Shown here: piece by piece, positions 53,478 through 63,210 of the stretch | Layout: each line of letters starts with the position of its first letter | Numbering within the stretch: position 1 is the stretch's first letter | From: Paenibacillus durus | Lineage (GTDB): Bacteria; Bacillota; Bacilli; Paenibacillales; Paenibacillaceae | Direction: 5' to 3' | Assembly: GCF_000756615.1 (NCBI RefSeq) | Contig: NZ_CP009288.1 | Location: 5,974,348 to 6,038,347, forward strand | DNA length: 64,000 nt | Position numbers and translations under genes: made by a program | Notes under the pieces: model-generated | Told to the model about the DNA's origin: nothing | The model's database searches: none | What the model saw: only the letters and a program-made list of their open reading frames with translations

Positions 53478-54320
53478 TTAATTTCCGAGAAGTTCCAGCA
53501 GTCGTTCCAGATCCTGAGCACTGTAATAATTCAATTCGATTTTGCCTTTATCCTTGCCCTGTTTAATTTTCACCGTCGTCTTAAATCGTTCACGTAAAAT
53601 TTCTTCCACATTATCGATGTATGGGTCGCGTTTAACGACCTTCGTTTTTACCCCGCCGGACGGTTTACGGTCCAGATTTTTTACCGCTTCTTCCAGTTCC
53701 CTTACACTCCATTGCTGATCCACACATTGCTGAGCGAACTGCTTGATCAGTTCCGGTTCTTTCAATCCTACAATCGCACGCGCATGTCCCATCGAAATTG
53801 TTCCACGTGAAACAAATTCCTTCACCTCTTCCGGAAGCGTTAGCAGCCGCAAAAAGTTAGCAATATGCGGACGAGATTTTCCAACCTTTAAGGATAGTTC
53901 TTCCTGTGTAAGTGAAAACTGATCCATCAGTCCTTGATAGGCAACTGCTATTTCCATAGCGTTCAAATCCTCACGCTGCAGATTTTCAATTAGTGCAATT
54001 TCGGTAACCTGTTGATCACTAAAGCTGCGGACAACAGCCGGAATCGTTGCCTTTCCACAGTACTGCGAAGCGCGGAATCTGCGTTCACCAGCAATAATCT
54101 CATAGCCTTTAAGTACACTTCGCACTATAATCGGCTGAATAACCCCATGCTGGCGAATGGATTCGGCCAACTCTTGAATGCCCTCTTCATTAAAATCTTT
54201 ACGAGGCTGGTAAGGATTGGCACGGAGCTGTGAAAGAGGAATTTCCACCACTTTATCATCTTCATTAATGGACAAGGAAGGGATTAGGGCATCCAATCCT
54301 TTACCCAAACGCTTACTCAT
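53478..54320 (-). CDS. parB: Chromosome-partitioning protein ParB (Spo0J)
   Basis: 280 residues. MSKRLGKGLDALIPSLSI, the CTPase/ParB motif GERRFRAS, helix-turn-helix (SLTQEELSLKVGKSRPHIANFLRLL) and C-terminal dimer domain. Binds parS and spreads, loading SMC. Start overlaps the parA stop by 8 bases. A parS site lies inside this gene. Confidence 0.96.
   Translation of the reverse strand: MSKRLGKGLDALIPSLSINEDDKVVEIPLSQLRANPYQPRKDFNEEGIQELAESIRQHGVIQPIIVRSVLKGYEIIAGERRFRASQYCGKATIPAVVRSFSDQQVTEIALIENLQREDLNAMEIAVAYQGLMDQFSLTQEELSLKVGKSRPHIANFLRLLTLPEEVKEFVSRGTISMGHARAIVGLKEPELIKQFAQQCVDQQWSVRELEEAVKNLDRKPSGGVKTKVVKRDPYIDNVEEILRERFKTTVKIKQGKDKGKIELNYYSAQDLERLLELLGN
53799..53814. promoter_or_regulatory. 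parS site within parB
   Basis: TGTTCCACGTGAAACA, an exact match to the parS consensus TGTTNCACGTGAAACA, within the parB coding sequence. Confidence 0.93.
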
Positions 54321-55074
54321 AAGATAACACTTCCTTTGCCAACTCATAATACACTTCCGCACCTTTGGAGCGCCGATCATAAGTGATAATGGATTGTCCG
54401 TGAGATGGCGCTTCACTTAACCTGATGTTACGCGGGATAATCGTCCGGTACACTTTTTCCTGAAAATACTTTTTCACTTCTTCAATAACCTGTATCCCGA
54501 GATTGGTCCGGGCATCCAGCATTGTCAGCAGGACTCCCTCAATTTGTAAATGAGGATTTAAATTTTTCTGTACCAGTCTGACAGTATTTAAGAGCTGACT
54601 TAAACCCTCCAGCGCGTAATATTCACATTGAATTGGAATAATAACGGAGTCAGCCGCAGTCAGCGAATTGATTGTCAGAATGCCCAGAGACGGCGGACAA
54701 TCGATGATAATATAATCATAATTCTTTTTCACAAGGCCGAGCGCTTTCTTAAGCCGCAATTCTCTTGATATGGTCGATACCAATTCAATCTCCGCGCCTG
54801 CCAGCTGAATAGTGGCTGGTATGATGTTAAGACCATCAATTTTCGTCTCAAGGATAGCTTCATGTGGAGGTATGTCATCAATCAGAATATTGTATATACA
54901 ATTCTCTACATCCGCTTTATTTATGCCTACGCCGCTTGTGGTATTACCCTGCGGATCAATGTCAACAAGCAGTACCCTTTTGCCCAAAGTAGCCAGACCG
55001 GCTCCCAGGTTCACAGAAGTCGTTGTTTTACCGACACCGCCTTTTTGATTTGCTATGGCAATAATTTTGGACAC
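54313..55074 (-). CDS. parA: Chromosome-partitioning ATPase ParA (Soj)
   Basis: 253 residues, deviant Walker A KGGVGKTTTSVNLGAGLA, Walker A' DIDPQGN and Walker B IIIDCPPSLG. DNA-binding ATPase that works with ParB in origin segregation and regulates DnaA in Bacillus. Confidence 0.97.
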   Translation of the reverse strand: MSKIIAIANQKGGVGKTTTSVNLGAGLATLGKRVLLVDIDPQGNTTSGVGINKADVENCIYNILIDDIPPHEAILETKIDGLNIIPATIQLAGAEIELVSTISRELRLKKALGLVKKNYDYIIIDCPPSLGILTINSLTAADSVIIPIQCEYYALEGLSQLLNTVRLVQKNLNPHLQIEGVLLTMLDARTNLGIQVIEEVKKYFQEKVYRTIIPRNIRLSEAPSHGQSIITYDRRSKGAEVYYELAKEVLSYE

Positions 55075-55181
55075 TTAATTCACCTCGAATAGTTGGGAAA
55101 AATCTTGTAGTCGTTTCACAATGATGATGAGATAGACTGCATTTTTTTGAAGAGTCATACCTTCATGGATAAGTCGCAGAA

Positions 55182-55210
55182 AAGGCAGCCATTCACCTCA
55201 GGGCCGCCTT
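55182..55210 (-). terminator. Terminator after noc
   Basis: Stem AAGGCAGCC / GGCCGCCTT with one mismatch and a 12-base loop; T-run TTTTCT on the minus strand. Confidence 0.7.
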
Positions 55211-55226
55211 CAGCTATGCAATCATT

Positions 55227-56051
55227 TTATCTTTTTGGAATTTGTATAACGATCTCATAATGGTCGCCGCGATCGTTTTCAGAAGTCTTTATTTCCATTC
55301 CCGAACCGGTCACCATATCAATCGATTGACGAATCGTGTTGAGTGCCAACCGTACATCTTTTGTATAAGAGATTCGTTTTGTTTTTTTGATTTTGGAGGA
55401 TTCCTTATAAAAGGCTATTCGCGCTTCGGTCTGCTTTACATTCAATCCTTTGGATATAATTTCTCCAAGCACTTTAAGCTGCATTTCCTCACTATCCAGT
55501 GATAATAGCGACCGCGCATGTCTTTCTGTGATTTGCCTTTCCATCAGAGCGGTCTTAACTTCTTCCGGCAGTTGGAGTAACCGGATTTTGTTGGCAATGG
55601 TGGATTGGCTTTTGCCGAGCCGCTGCGCGAGACTCTCCTGAGTCAATTGATGCAAATCAATCAGCTTCTGGTAAGCAACAGCTTCTTCAATGGAAGTGAG
55701 ATTCTCTCGCTGCAAATTCTCAATAAGAGCAATAGAAGCAGCCTGCGAATTGTTGAAATCACGCACGATTGCCGGAATAGTCTCCATCCCCAGCTTCTTA
55801 ACCGCACGCCAGCGCCGCTCCCCTGCAATGATCTCATAGTGGGAATCTATCATGCGAACGACAATCGGTTGAATCACTCCATGAGTTTTAATCGTCTGGC
55901 ATAGTTCATCAATCTTCTCATCATCAAAAATTGTACGAGGCTGATAAGGACTGCTGACTACATCATTGACCCGGATTTGCTTGATTTCTTCTCCGCTGCT
56001 TCGCTCGGTAAATCCAAACAGTCTGGTGAATTGTTCTTTCATTCCGTTCAT
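55227..56051 (-). CDS. noc: Nucleoid occlusion protein Noc
   Basis: About 274 residues of the ParB family: VNDVVSSPYQPRTIFDDEKID, GERRWRAVKKLG (CTPase motif), helix-turn-helix LTQESLAQRLGKSQSTIANKIRLL. N-terminal KEQFTRLFGF is the membrane-targeting helix typical of Noc, which separates it from Spo0J. Inhibits division over the nucleoid. Start at 56051 is preceded by AGGTGG; 56042 is also possible. Confidence 0.92.
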   Translation of the reverse strand: MNGMKEQFTRLFGFTERSSGEEIKQIRVNDVVSSPYQPRTIFDDEKIDELCQTIKTHGVIQPIVVRMIDSHYEIIAGERRWRAVKKLGMETIPAIVRDFNNSQAASIALIENLQRENLTSIEEAVAYQKLIDLHQLTQESLAQRLGKSQSTIANKIRLLQLPEEVKTALMERQITERHARSLLSLDSEEMQLKVLGEIISKGLNVKQTEARIAFYKESSKIKKTKRISYTKDVRLALNTIRQSIDMVTGSGMEIKTSENDRGDHYEIVIQIPKR

Positions 56052-56387
56052 TACCACCTAATTTCATTATAGTACGATCTTGACCTTGATTCGGAAAAAC
56101 AATCGTACAAATCAAAAAACTTTATGCGGATCAGGCACAACTCAGCTCTATGCCGGGCAAATTGCTCCTCTAAATTATCGTTAAAATTCATGAATGACTA
56201 AGAGGTGCAATTCGGTTCTAGGTCATAATGCTGCAAGAATGAAAAAACATCAACGTGCCCAGACGGCGCCTTTGGCACCGCATCGTTACTATATTATTCT
56301 ATCACTTTTCTGTCCATAATCCTATTCTTCATATGGACCTATTTTCCTTCAATATAAACGAATAAACTGCAGTTATATAAGATAACT

Positions 56388-56594
56388 TCACATTTCCGCA
56401 TCAGATTCGTAGCTGTAACTATGAGCAATGTTTTGATTTTCGGCTCTGGACCCTGTCCATCCCAACTCTTCTTGATTTAACCGGTGTTTGCGGATGAAAT
56501 CTGGAGATAGCCTATGCTTTCGAAGCTTACTTTCGTCCAGAAAGTTTTTGAGCGGTCGCAATCGCTCTTTCAGTTCCAAACTTCCCTTTCGCAA
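56388..56594 (-). CDS. Possible 68-residue ORF, low confidence
   Basis: TTG-started frame MRKGSLELKERLRPLKNFLDESKLRKHRLSPDF... without a proper ribosome site. Charged and helical, no family recognised. In another frame the same region has a short ATG ORF with GAGG. It may be a relic of a gene; the surrounding 800 bases are otherwise empty. Confidence 0.25.
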   Translation of the reverse strand: MRKGSLELKERLRPLKNFLDESKLRKHRLSPDFIRKHRLNQEELGWTGSRAENQNIAHSYSYESDAEM

Positions 56595-56796
56595 CCCTCA
56601 TCCTGATGTCATTTATCATGTTCAGCGTATATAGTTATGTAAAATGTTATTCATTGCAGATATAGGGTCCTCTCCCCTGCTCAACCTACATGGACCGAGA
56701 ATTCATTCCTATTATAAGCTTACTCTAGCCCTCATGTGGATAGAAAACAGAAGACCGCTCTTTTAAGCGCCAGTTTAAACACTCTGCTAACAATTA

Positions 56797-56829
56797 TATT
56801 AAGCCGCCTCCCGTGCGGAAGACGGCCTT
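56797..56829 (-). terminator. Probable rsmG terminator
   Basis: Imperfect stem GCCGCCTCCC / GGAAGACGGC; on the minus strand followed by TTAATATAATT. Located 43 bases beyond the rsmG stop. Confidence 0.5.
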
Positions 56830-56854
56830 TGATTGCCAAACCTCTGTTTCTAAA

Positions 56855-56870
56855 TGTTTCACGTGAAACA
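56855..56870. promoter_or_regulatory. parS site after rsmG
   Basis: TGTTTCACGTGAAACA, perfect parS palindrome, one base beyond the rsmG stop codon. Confidence 0.95.
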
Positions 56871-56871
56871 T

Positions 56872-57591
56872 TTAGAGAAGAGGAGTTTTAGCAGGTATAC
56901 CTGCTTTACGTGGATATTTAACCGGTGTAGTGCCGGTCTTGCGGATAATAACAATATGTCTGGCTGAATCCTCAACAGGCAAACTGAACGATTCTACCTT
57001 TTCCAATTGACCACGCAGTTCTTTAAGACTGAACTTGGACTCGCTTATTTCCTCCGTAGGATCACTGCCTTTCATGGCGGCGAAAATACCGTCCTTACGT
57101 ACAAAAGGCAAACAAAACTCATTCAGCAAAGCCATCCTTGCAACCGCGCGCGCTGTAACCAAGTCATATTGATCCCGATGCGAAGCCTGTCTTGCAATGT
57201 CCTCTGCCCGGCCATGAATCAGCTCCACCCCTTCCAGCTTAAGCTCGTCACAGACATGCTGGAGAAAAGAAATGCGCTTGCTAAGTGAGTCAACAATGGT
57301 CAGCTTTATATGAGGAAATGCAATTTTAAGCGGGATGCCTGGGAACCCTGCTCCGGAGCCAATATCGGCCATCCGTTCAACTGCAGTCATATCTACAAAA
57401 AAGGCAAGTGACAGGGAGTCATAAAAATGTTTAGTATATACCTGTTCACGTTCGGTAATGCCTGTGAGATTCATTTTTTCATTCCAGCTAATAAGCTCCC
57501 GGTAATAACTCTCAAACTGATCCAGCTTAGAGGAAATTGAGATCCCCTGCTCTTCCAGCCGCCGAGCAAACTGATCTTGAACTGTATCCAT
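56872..57591 (-). CDS. rsmG: 16S rRNA G527 N7-methyltransferase
   Basis: 239 residues. MNLTGITEREQVYTKHFYDSL, the AdoMet-binding MADIGSGAGFPGIPLKIAFP and VTARAVARMALLNE are GidB hallmarks. Methylates guanosine 527 of 16S rRNA. Directly downstream of mnmG. Confidence 0.96.
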   Translation of the reverse strand: MDTVQDQFARRLEEQGISISSKLDQFESYYRELISWNEKMNLTGITEREQVYTKHFYDSLSLAFFVDMTAVERMADIGSGAGFPGIPLKIAFPHIKLTIVDSLSKRISFLQHVCDELKLEGVELIHGRAEDIARQASHRDQYDLVTARAVARMALLNEFCLPFVRKDGIFAAMKGSDPTEEISESKFSLKELRGQLEKVESFSLPVEDSARHIVIIRKTGTTPVKYPRKAGIPAKTPLL

Positions 57592-57600
57592 AACGGTCTC

Positions 57601-59487
57601 TTATCCTTTCGCTGCGGTCACCCGGTTATAGTGTTCCAAATGAACTAGCAGGATAGAGATATCAGCCGGTGTCACGCCGGAGATGCGGGATGCCTGACCG
57701 ATGGAAATCGGACGAATCTTGGCCAGCTTTTGCCGGGCTTCGATGGCCAACCCATGAATATCGCTGTAATCGATGTCATCAGGAAGCTTTTTTTGCTCCA
57801 TCTTTTGCAGCCGCTCCACATGCTGAAGCTGCTTCTCGATGTAACCGGCATACTTGATTTGAATTTCAACCTGCTCCTTCATTTCCTCATCCAATAGGAC
57901 CGGCGGCGGAGAAATCCGCTCTACAAATGAATAATCCACTTCCGGCCGGCGCATCAAGATAAGCAGATTGCTGCCGTCGACAATCGGTGCAGATCCTTTT
58001 TCTTCCAATGTGGAATTTACTTCGGACGGCTTCACCTTTGTACCCTGCATTCTTTGGATTTCCTGTTCCACCTTCTGCTTCTTATCCATAAAAGCCGCAT
58101 AACGTTCTTCAGAAATCAAACCGATTTCATAACCAATCGGGGTTAGACGAAGATCGGCATTGTCGTGACGAAGCAGCAGCCGGTACTCTGCCCGGGAAGT
58201 AAGCAGACGGTAGGGCTCATTCGTACCCTTGGTCACAAGATCGTCAATCAGCACGCCGATATAGCCCTGGGACCGGTCCAAAATAACCGGTTCTTTCCCC
58301 TGCGCCTTGCGGGCAGCATTAATGCCGGCCATCACTCCCTGTCCCGCTGCCTCCTCATACCCGGAAGTACCGTTGATCTGTCCAGCCGTGAACAGACCAG
58401 GCAGGCGCTTCGTTTCCAGGCTCGGCCACAGTTGGGTAGGCACCATCGCGTCATATTCAATGGCGTATCCGTTGCGCATCATTTCAACCTTTTCCAGCCC
58501 AGGAATCGAGCGCAGAATGGAGAGTTGGACATCTTCAGGCAAGCTGGTAGACAGGCCTTGAACATAATATTCAGCAGTGTTTTTTCCTTCCGGTTCAAGA
58601 AATATTTGGTGTTTCGGCTTGTCGCTGAAACGAACTACCTTGTCCTCGATAGAAGGGCAATAACGCGGTCCCGTTCCTTCAATAATGCCGGTAAACATCG
58701 GAGCGCGATGCAGATTGCTATTAATAATCGCATGGGTATCCTCCGACGTATAGGTCAGCCAGCAGGGAAGCTGCTCGTTGTCCGACGATTTCGTCTCGTA
58801 GGAGAAGAATTTCGGATGCTCATCACCCGGCTGGATTTCCGTCTTGGAGAAGTCAATCGTATCCTTGTGCACACGCGGCGGAGTGCCGGTCTTGAAACGC
58901 ACCAGTTCAAAGCCCAGCTCACGCAGGTGCTCCGAGAGCTTAACCGAAGGCTGTTGATTATTCGGACCGCTCTCGTAAGTGGTCTCGCCCATAATTACCT
59001 TACCCCGCAGATAAGTGCCCGTAGTCAAAATGACGGTTTTACTGCGGTAAATCGTTCCCGTCTTGGTTATCACACCTGCGCAAACACCGTTCTCTACAAC
59101 GAGCCGTTCTACCATTCCCTGACGCAGCGTCAAATTCGGCGTCTTTTCCATCGTTTCTTTCATTGTATGCTGGTACAGAAACTTATCGGCCTGAGCGCGC
59201 AGCGCGTGAACAGCCGGTCCCTTTCCGGTATTAAGCATACGTAGCTGGATGAAAGTCTTATCAATATTGCGGCCCATTTCACCGCCAAGAGCATCGATTT
59301 CACGGACGACATGACCTTTGGCCGGTCCACCGATCGACGGGTTGCAGGGCATGAACGCAATCATATCCAAATTGATCGTCACCATTAAGGTAGTGCAGCC
59401 CATGCGGGCGGCGGCCAGGGCGGCTTCGCAGCCTGCATGCCCCGCGCCGATGACGATCACGTCATAGCTTCCTCCTTCATAACTCAT
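57601..59487 (-). CDS. mnmG: tRNA uridine-5-carboxymethylaminomethyl modification enzyme MnmG
   Basis: 628 residues. FAD-binding YDVIVIGAGHAGCEAALAAARMG, CNPSIGGPAKGHVVREIDALGG, TGTYLRG and C-terminal helices for MnmE binding. With MnmE installs cmnm5 at U34 of several tRNAs. Standard length. Confidence 0.97.
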   Translation of the reverse strand: MSYEGGSYDVIVIGAGHAGCEAALAAARMGCTTLMVTINLDMIAFMPCNPSIGGPAKGHVVREIDALGGEMGRNIDKTFIQLRMLNTGKGPAVHALRAQADKFLYQHTMKETMEKTPNLTLRQGMVERLVVENGVCAGVITKTGTIYRSKTVILTTGTYLRGKVIMGETTYESGPNNQQPSVKLSEHLRELGFELVRFKTGTPPRVHKDTIDFSKTEIQPGDEHPKFFSYETKSSDNEQLPCWLTYTSEDTHAIINSNLHRAPMFTGIIEGTGPRYCPSIEDKVVRFSDKPKHQIFLEPEGKNTAEYYVQGLSTSLPEDVQLSILRSIPGLEKVEMMRNGYAIEYDAMVPTQLWPSLETKRLPGLFTAGQINGTSGYEEAAGQGVMAGINAARKAQGKEPVILDRSQGYIGVLIDDLVTKGTNEPYRLLTSRAEYRLLLRHDNADLRLTPIGYEIGLISEERYAAFMDKKQKVEQEIQRMQGTKVKPSEVNSTLEEKGSAPIVDGSNLLILMRRPEVDYSFVERISPPPVLLDEEMKEQVEIQIKYAGYIEKQLQHVERLQKMEQKKLPDDIDYSDIHGLAIEARQKLAKIRPISIGQASRISGVTPADISILLVHLEHYNRVTAAKG

Positions 59488-59534
59488 TACATTTCCTCCT
59501 TTATATTAAAAACGGCTCTCTAGCGCCGTATGTC

Positions 59535-60911
59535 TTATTTTCCTAAGCAAAACTGCGAAAAAATTTGGTCCAGCAGCGAATCAGCCGCCGTATCGCCGAC
59601 AATCTCTCCAAGCTGTTCCCAGGCAAGCCGGACGTCAATCTGGATCATGTCGATTGGAATCAGCTGTTCCGCTGCTTCGTATGCATCTTGAAGCGACTTA
59701 TGCGATTTTTTTAACAGCGCGATATGACGCACATTGCTGACATAGGTCAAATCGCCGGACTCCAGCTTGCCTCCGAAGAAGAGTTCGGAAATGGCCTCCT
59801 CCAGCCGGTCAAGGCCCTTCTCTTCCAGCACGGACATTGAAACGATAGCAGATTCATCGAAATGCTGCAGCAGCACACTTTTGTCCAATTTCGACGGTAA
59901 GTCCATTTTATTCATGATACATAAAACTTGTCTACCGTGGATTTGTTCCATTAAAGTTAATTCATCCTCATGCAGAGGCTCACTGGCATTCAGCACAAGC
60001 AGAATAAGATCGGACTCACTGACGGCAGCTTTGGAACGTTCTACCCCAATTTTTTCCACAACATCCATAGTTTCACGGATACCAGCCGTATCCAGCAGCT
60101 TAAGCGGAATGTTGTTTATCGTGACGAATTCTTCGATGACATCCCGGGTCGTTCCGGGAATATCCGTCACAATCGCTTTATTTTCTCGGGCCAGCGCATT
60201 AAGCAGCGACGATTTTCCGACATTAGGAAGGCCGACAATAGCAGTCGTAATCCCTTCGCGCAGAATTTTTCCTTGAGTCGCTGTCTTAAGCAGCTGGTCA
60301 ATCCCTGCCATTACTTCACTGCTCTTGTCTTTGACATATTCCGCCGTCAGCAGTTCAACATCATGCTCGGGATAGTCGATATTGACCTCAATATGAGCGA
60401 GCAGCTCCAGCAGACTTTGTCTAAGATCCCCGATCCGCTGCGACAATGAACCTCCCACCTGCTTCAGAGCAACGGAAAAAGCGCGATCGGACTTTGAGCG
60501 AATGAGGTCAATTACCGCCTCAGCCTGGGACAGATCGATTCGGCCTCCGAGAAATGCCCGCTTGGTAAATTCTCCGGGCTCCGCCAGGCGGATCTGCTGC
60601 TGAAGCAGTATATCCATCACTCTGCGCACCGAGATGACACCCCCATGCGTACTGATCTCCACAACATTTTCAGTCGTAAAAGAACGCGGGGCCCTCATGA
60701 CAGTGACGAGTACTTCTTCCATAATTTCGCCATTGCCAGGACTTACGATATGTCCATAGTGAACGGTGTGACTCTCTGCTTCCGTCAGTGGAATCCGGCT
60801 TCGGAACAAAGGTGCTACCTGAGTGATGCTGTCCGGTCCGCTTACCCGGATAATTGCGATTCCTCCCTCGCCGACTGCCGTCGAAACAGCGGCGATTGTA
60901 TCACTAAACAT
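59535..60911 (-). CDS. mnmE: tRNA modification GTPase MnmE
   Basis: 458 residues: folate-binding N-domain (DTIAAVSTAVGEGGIAIIRVSG), helical domain, Ras-like G domain with G1 GLPNVGKSSLLNALA, DIPGTTRD, DTAG, NKMD, and the C-terminal catalytic FCLGK (CxGK). Start at 60911; a GTG 12 bases upstream is alternative. Partner of MnmG. Confidence 0.97.
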   Translation of the reverse strand: MFSDTIAAVSTAVGEGGIAIIRVSGPDSITQVAPLFRSRIPLTEAESHTVHYGHIVSPGNGEIMEEVLVTVMRAPRSFTTENVVEISTHGGVISVRRVMDILLQQQIRLAEPGEFTKRAFLGGRIDLSQAEAVIDLIRSKSDRAFSVALKQVGGSLSQRIGDLRQSLLELLAHIEVNIDYPEHDVELLTAEYVKDKSSEVMAGIDQLLKTATQGKILREGITTAIVGLPNVGKSSLLNALARENKAIVTDIPGTTRDVIEEFVTINNIPLKLLDTAGIRETMDVVEKIGVERSKAAVSESDLILLVLNASEPLHEDELTLMEQIHGRQVLCIMNKMDLPSKLDKSVLLQHFDESAIVSMSVLEEKGLDRLEEAISELFFGGKLESGDLTYVSNVRHIALLKKSHKSLQDAYEAAEQLIPIDMIQIDVRLAWEQLGEIVGDTAADSLLDQIFSQFCLGK

Positions 60912-60967
60912 GTCTACCTTCACCTTTCCTCATCAAATAATCAAGCACCAAATATTCGTTAAAAAAA

Positions 60968-60999
60968 CAATGACCCCTTACAGTGTCAAGGAGTCATTG
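60968..60999 (-). terminator. Terminator after jag
   Basis: 12-bp stem CAATGACCCCTT / AAGGAGTCATTG with one mismatch, T-run TTTTTTT on the minus strand. Confidence 0.88.
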
Positions 61000-61011
61000 C
61001 GGCTATAGTCT

Positions 61012-61746
61012 CTACTTCAATGTAATAACGACACGGCGATTCGGCTCTTCGCCCTTGCTGTAGGTGTTCACCTGGCGGTGATCCTGAAGTCTGGAATGGA
61101 TAATCTTCCGCTCTTGCGACGGCATGGGCTCCAGCACAACTTCCTTGCGGGTACGAACGACCCTGCCTGCCAGACGGTCTGCCAGATCCTCAAGCGTCTT
61201 CTTGCGCCGTTGACGGAAATTCTCCGCATCCAGCACAAGACGGATAAAGCTGTCGGAATAACGATTGGCAACGATATTGGCCAAATATTGCAATGCATCG
61301 AGAGTTTGTCCTCTTCTGCCAATCAGCAGCCCCAAATCCGGACCGGAGATTTGCAGTGTGTCGGCATCCTTGGAGTGAATGACTTCCACATCTACGTGAA
61401 GTCCCATACTCCGGGCGACATCCACTATAAAACGAATGGCCTCCTGATAAGCTTCCTCTACCGGTTTTTCGGAATCCTGGCGGGGTGCGCCCCCGATCGC
61501 CTCTCTTGTCGTCTCTGTTTCGTTCTGCTGAGGCAGTGATGGAGCACTCGCCGCTGATACCGGTGCAGGTTCAGGAAGCAAGGTCAGTTCCACCTTCGCG
61601 TCCTTCGCACCGATTAATCCCAGGAATCCTCTTGACGGCTGTTCAAGCACGGTGACCGTAACCTTGTCCTTTTCGGCTGCCAACTGGGCAAGTCCGCGCT
61701 TTACAGCTTCTTCAATGGTTTTCCCTGTCGCGACGACTTTGTTCAT
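61012..61746 (-). CDS. jag: Jag (KhpB) RNA-binding protein
   Basis: 244 residues: Jag N-terminal domain (ATGKTIEEAVKRGLAQL...SRGFLGLIGAKDAKVEL), acidic linker, KH domain (ISGPDLGLLIGRRGQTLDALQYLANI) and R3H domain (MPSQERKIIHSRLQDHRQVNTYSKGEEPNRRVVI). Single-strand RNA binder linked to cell-wall synthesis. ATGA overlap with yidC. Confidence 0.95.
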   Translation of the reverse strand: MNKVVATGKTIEEAVKRGLAQLAAEKDKVTVTVLEQPSRGFLGLIGAKDAKVELTLLPEPAPVSAASAPSLPQQNETETTREAIGGAPRQDSEKPVEEAYQEAIRFIVDVARSMGLHVDVEVIHSKDADTLQISGPDLGLLIGRRGQTLDALQYLANIVANRYSDSFIRLVLDAENFRQRRKKTLEDLADRLAGRVVRTRKEVVLEPMPSQERKIIHSRLQDHRQVNTYSKGEEPNRRVVITLK

Positions 61747-62576
61747 TTGGACTTTTTGGCCTCCTTCAACTTCGCCTTACCACCGCTGTCAGAATCAACG
61801 GCTGCCGTTTGGGGAGTGCTATTTCCCCGGTAAAGAAAATAATTCTGACCGATGGTATACAGGTTGCTGAATACCCAGTAAAGCGGCAGTGCGGACGGGA
61901 AGTTGTAAGACATAATAAAGATTAAAACCGGATAAACCATCAGCATGAACTGCATAGGGCCCTGCTGCTGCATCGGATTCATCGACGACATCATTTTGGT
62001 CTGCAAATATGTCGTTATCGCGGCAAGCGCCGGCAGGATGAACAAATGGTCGGGCTTTCCGAGCTGCAGCCAAAGGAACGAATGCTCCCGCAGATGGGGA
62101 TTGTAATAAATCGAGTTGTAAAGAGCGATAAAGATCGGCATTTGTACGATCAGCGGCAGACAGCCCGCCATTGGATTGACTTTGTTCTCCTGGAAGAGCC
62201 GCATTGTTTCCTGCTGGACTTTTTGGGGATTGTCTTTATATTTTTTCTGAATTTTTTGAAGCTCAGGCTGAATGGCCTGCATAGCCCGTGAGCTCTTAAT
62301 CTGCTTCATCGTCAGGGGTAAGATAAGCGTACGGACGATAATTACCATTGCAAGGACGGCCAGCGCATATTCTCCGTTAAACCATCTCGCAAATAATTCC
62401 AGCGCCTCGGCAAAATAAAAAACAACATTTTTTTCCCAAAAGTTCCCGTTCTTCAAATCCTCTGTTGTATGCGTAACCGTGGCCGATTGACCGCACCCAG
62501 ACAAAACAGCCATCATTAGAACCAATCCGGTGATGAGGAGAAACCATTTTCCTCGTCTAGTCTTCAATAGAGACAC
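61743..62576 (-). CDS. yidC: Membrane protein insertase YidC (SpoIIIJ type)
   Basis: 277 residues. Lipoprotein signal with lipobox LSGC, then five membrane helices with the Oxa1 pattern, including IKSSRAMQAIQPELQKIQKKYKDNPQKVQQE and the conserved positive residue in the groove. Inserts membrane proteins; the origin-proximal copy is SpoIIIJ in Bacillus. GTG start. Confidence 0.96.
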   Translation of the reverse strand: MSLLKTRRGKWFLLITGLVLMMAVLSGCGQSATVTHTTEDLKNGNFWEKNVVFYFAEALELFARWFNGEYALAVLAMVIIVRTLILPLTMKQIKSSRAMQAIQPELQKIQKKYKDNPQKVQQETMRLFQENKVNPMAGCLPLIVQMPIFIALYNSIYYNPHLREHSFLWLQLGKPDHLFILPALAAITTYLQTKMMSSMNPMQQQGPMQFMLMVYPVLIFIMSYNFPSALPLYWVFSNLYTIGQNYFLYRGNSTPQTAAVDSDSGGKAKLKEAKKSK

Positions 62577-62661
62577 TTCATAACCCCTCTCTTAAACATT
62601 CCATTGCACCGTAAATCATACCATAATTATGAAGACAAATAAACAAGCCCAGCCGTCCCAT

Positions 62662-63012
62662 CTATTTGCGCGAAGCCTTGAGCAGCTTGGCTTTGCGCAG
62701 CACATGCAGCACGCTTTTTTCAAGCTCCGCATAGCTCATGTCCAGAGCTCCTTTTCTAACGATGAATACCATATCCAGCCCGCCGGCGATCTCGGCTTCG
62801 TGGTGACGTACGATCTCTTTCACGAGTCTTCTCATCCGGTTGCGGACAACGGCGTTCCCAACCTTTTTGCTGACCGATACACCGACCCGGAACCGCTCCA
62901 ACTGCTTTCGGTTGAACCAGTACACCACAAACTGATGATTCGCAAACGACTTCCCATGTCTGTATACGCGGCTGAAATCGGCGCGGTTTCGTAAACGCAA
63001 GCTTTTATGCAC
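62662..63012 (-). CDS. rnpA: Ribonuclease P protein component
   Basis: 116 residues: LRLRNRADFSRVYRHGKSFANHQFVVYW, the signature KVGNAVVRNRMRRLVKEIVR, and the C-terminal LRKAKLLK. Protein cofactor of the tRNA-5'-processing ribozyme. GTG start after AAGGAG. Confidence 0.97.
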   Translation of the reverse strand: MHKSLRLRNRADFSRVYRHGKSFANHQFVVYWFNRKQLERFRVGVSVSKKVGNAVVRNRMRRLVKEIVRHHEAEIAGGLDMVFIVRKGALDMSYAELEKSVLHVLRKAKLLKASRK

Positions 63013-63210
63013 GGGAATCTCCTTGTTTCAAAGACCTTAAAGGGTCTTCAAAATTTTTCTTCTTATTATTATAGTCACCTGAGGACTTCATTAAACGAGG
63101 CAGGCAGCAGCCTTAAAGCGCCATCCCTAACGCAGGCAGCCGGTTATTTCCCCTCTTATGCAAGAAGAAACGGCTAAGCTCCCAGTAAGGAACACTACCC
63201 GTTTCCCCAG

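Larger units (their letters stand above)
56052..56871. other. Long intergenic stretch between noc and rsmG
   Basis: About 820 bases, AT-rich. It holds the noc promoter region, a weak ORF at 56388-56594, an rsmG terminator near 56797-56829 and a parS site at 56855. Nothing else is recognisable; two imperfect palindromes (near 56260-56282) are of unknown meaning. Confidence 0.5.

Noticed and set aside
58165..59244. 359-codon plus-strand ORF opposite mnmG
   Set aside because: Antisense shadow of mnmG without a start signal or recognised domain.
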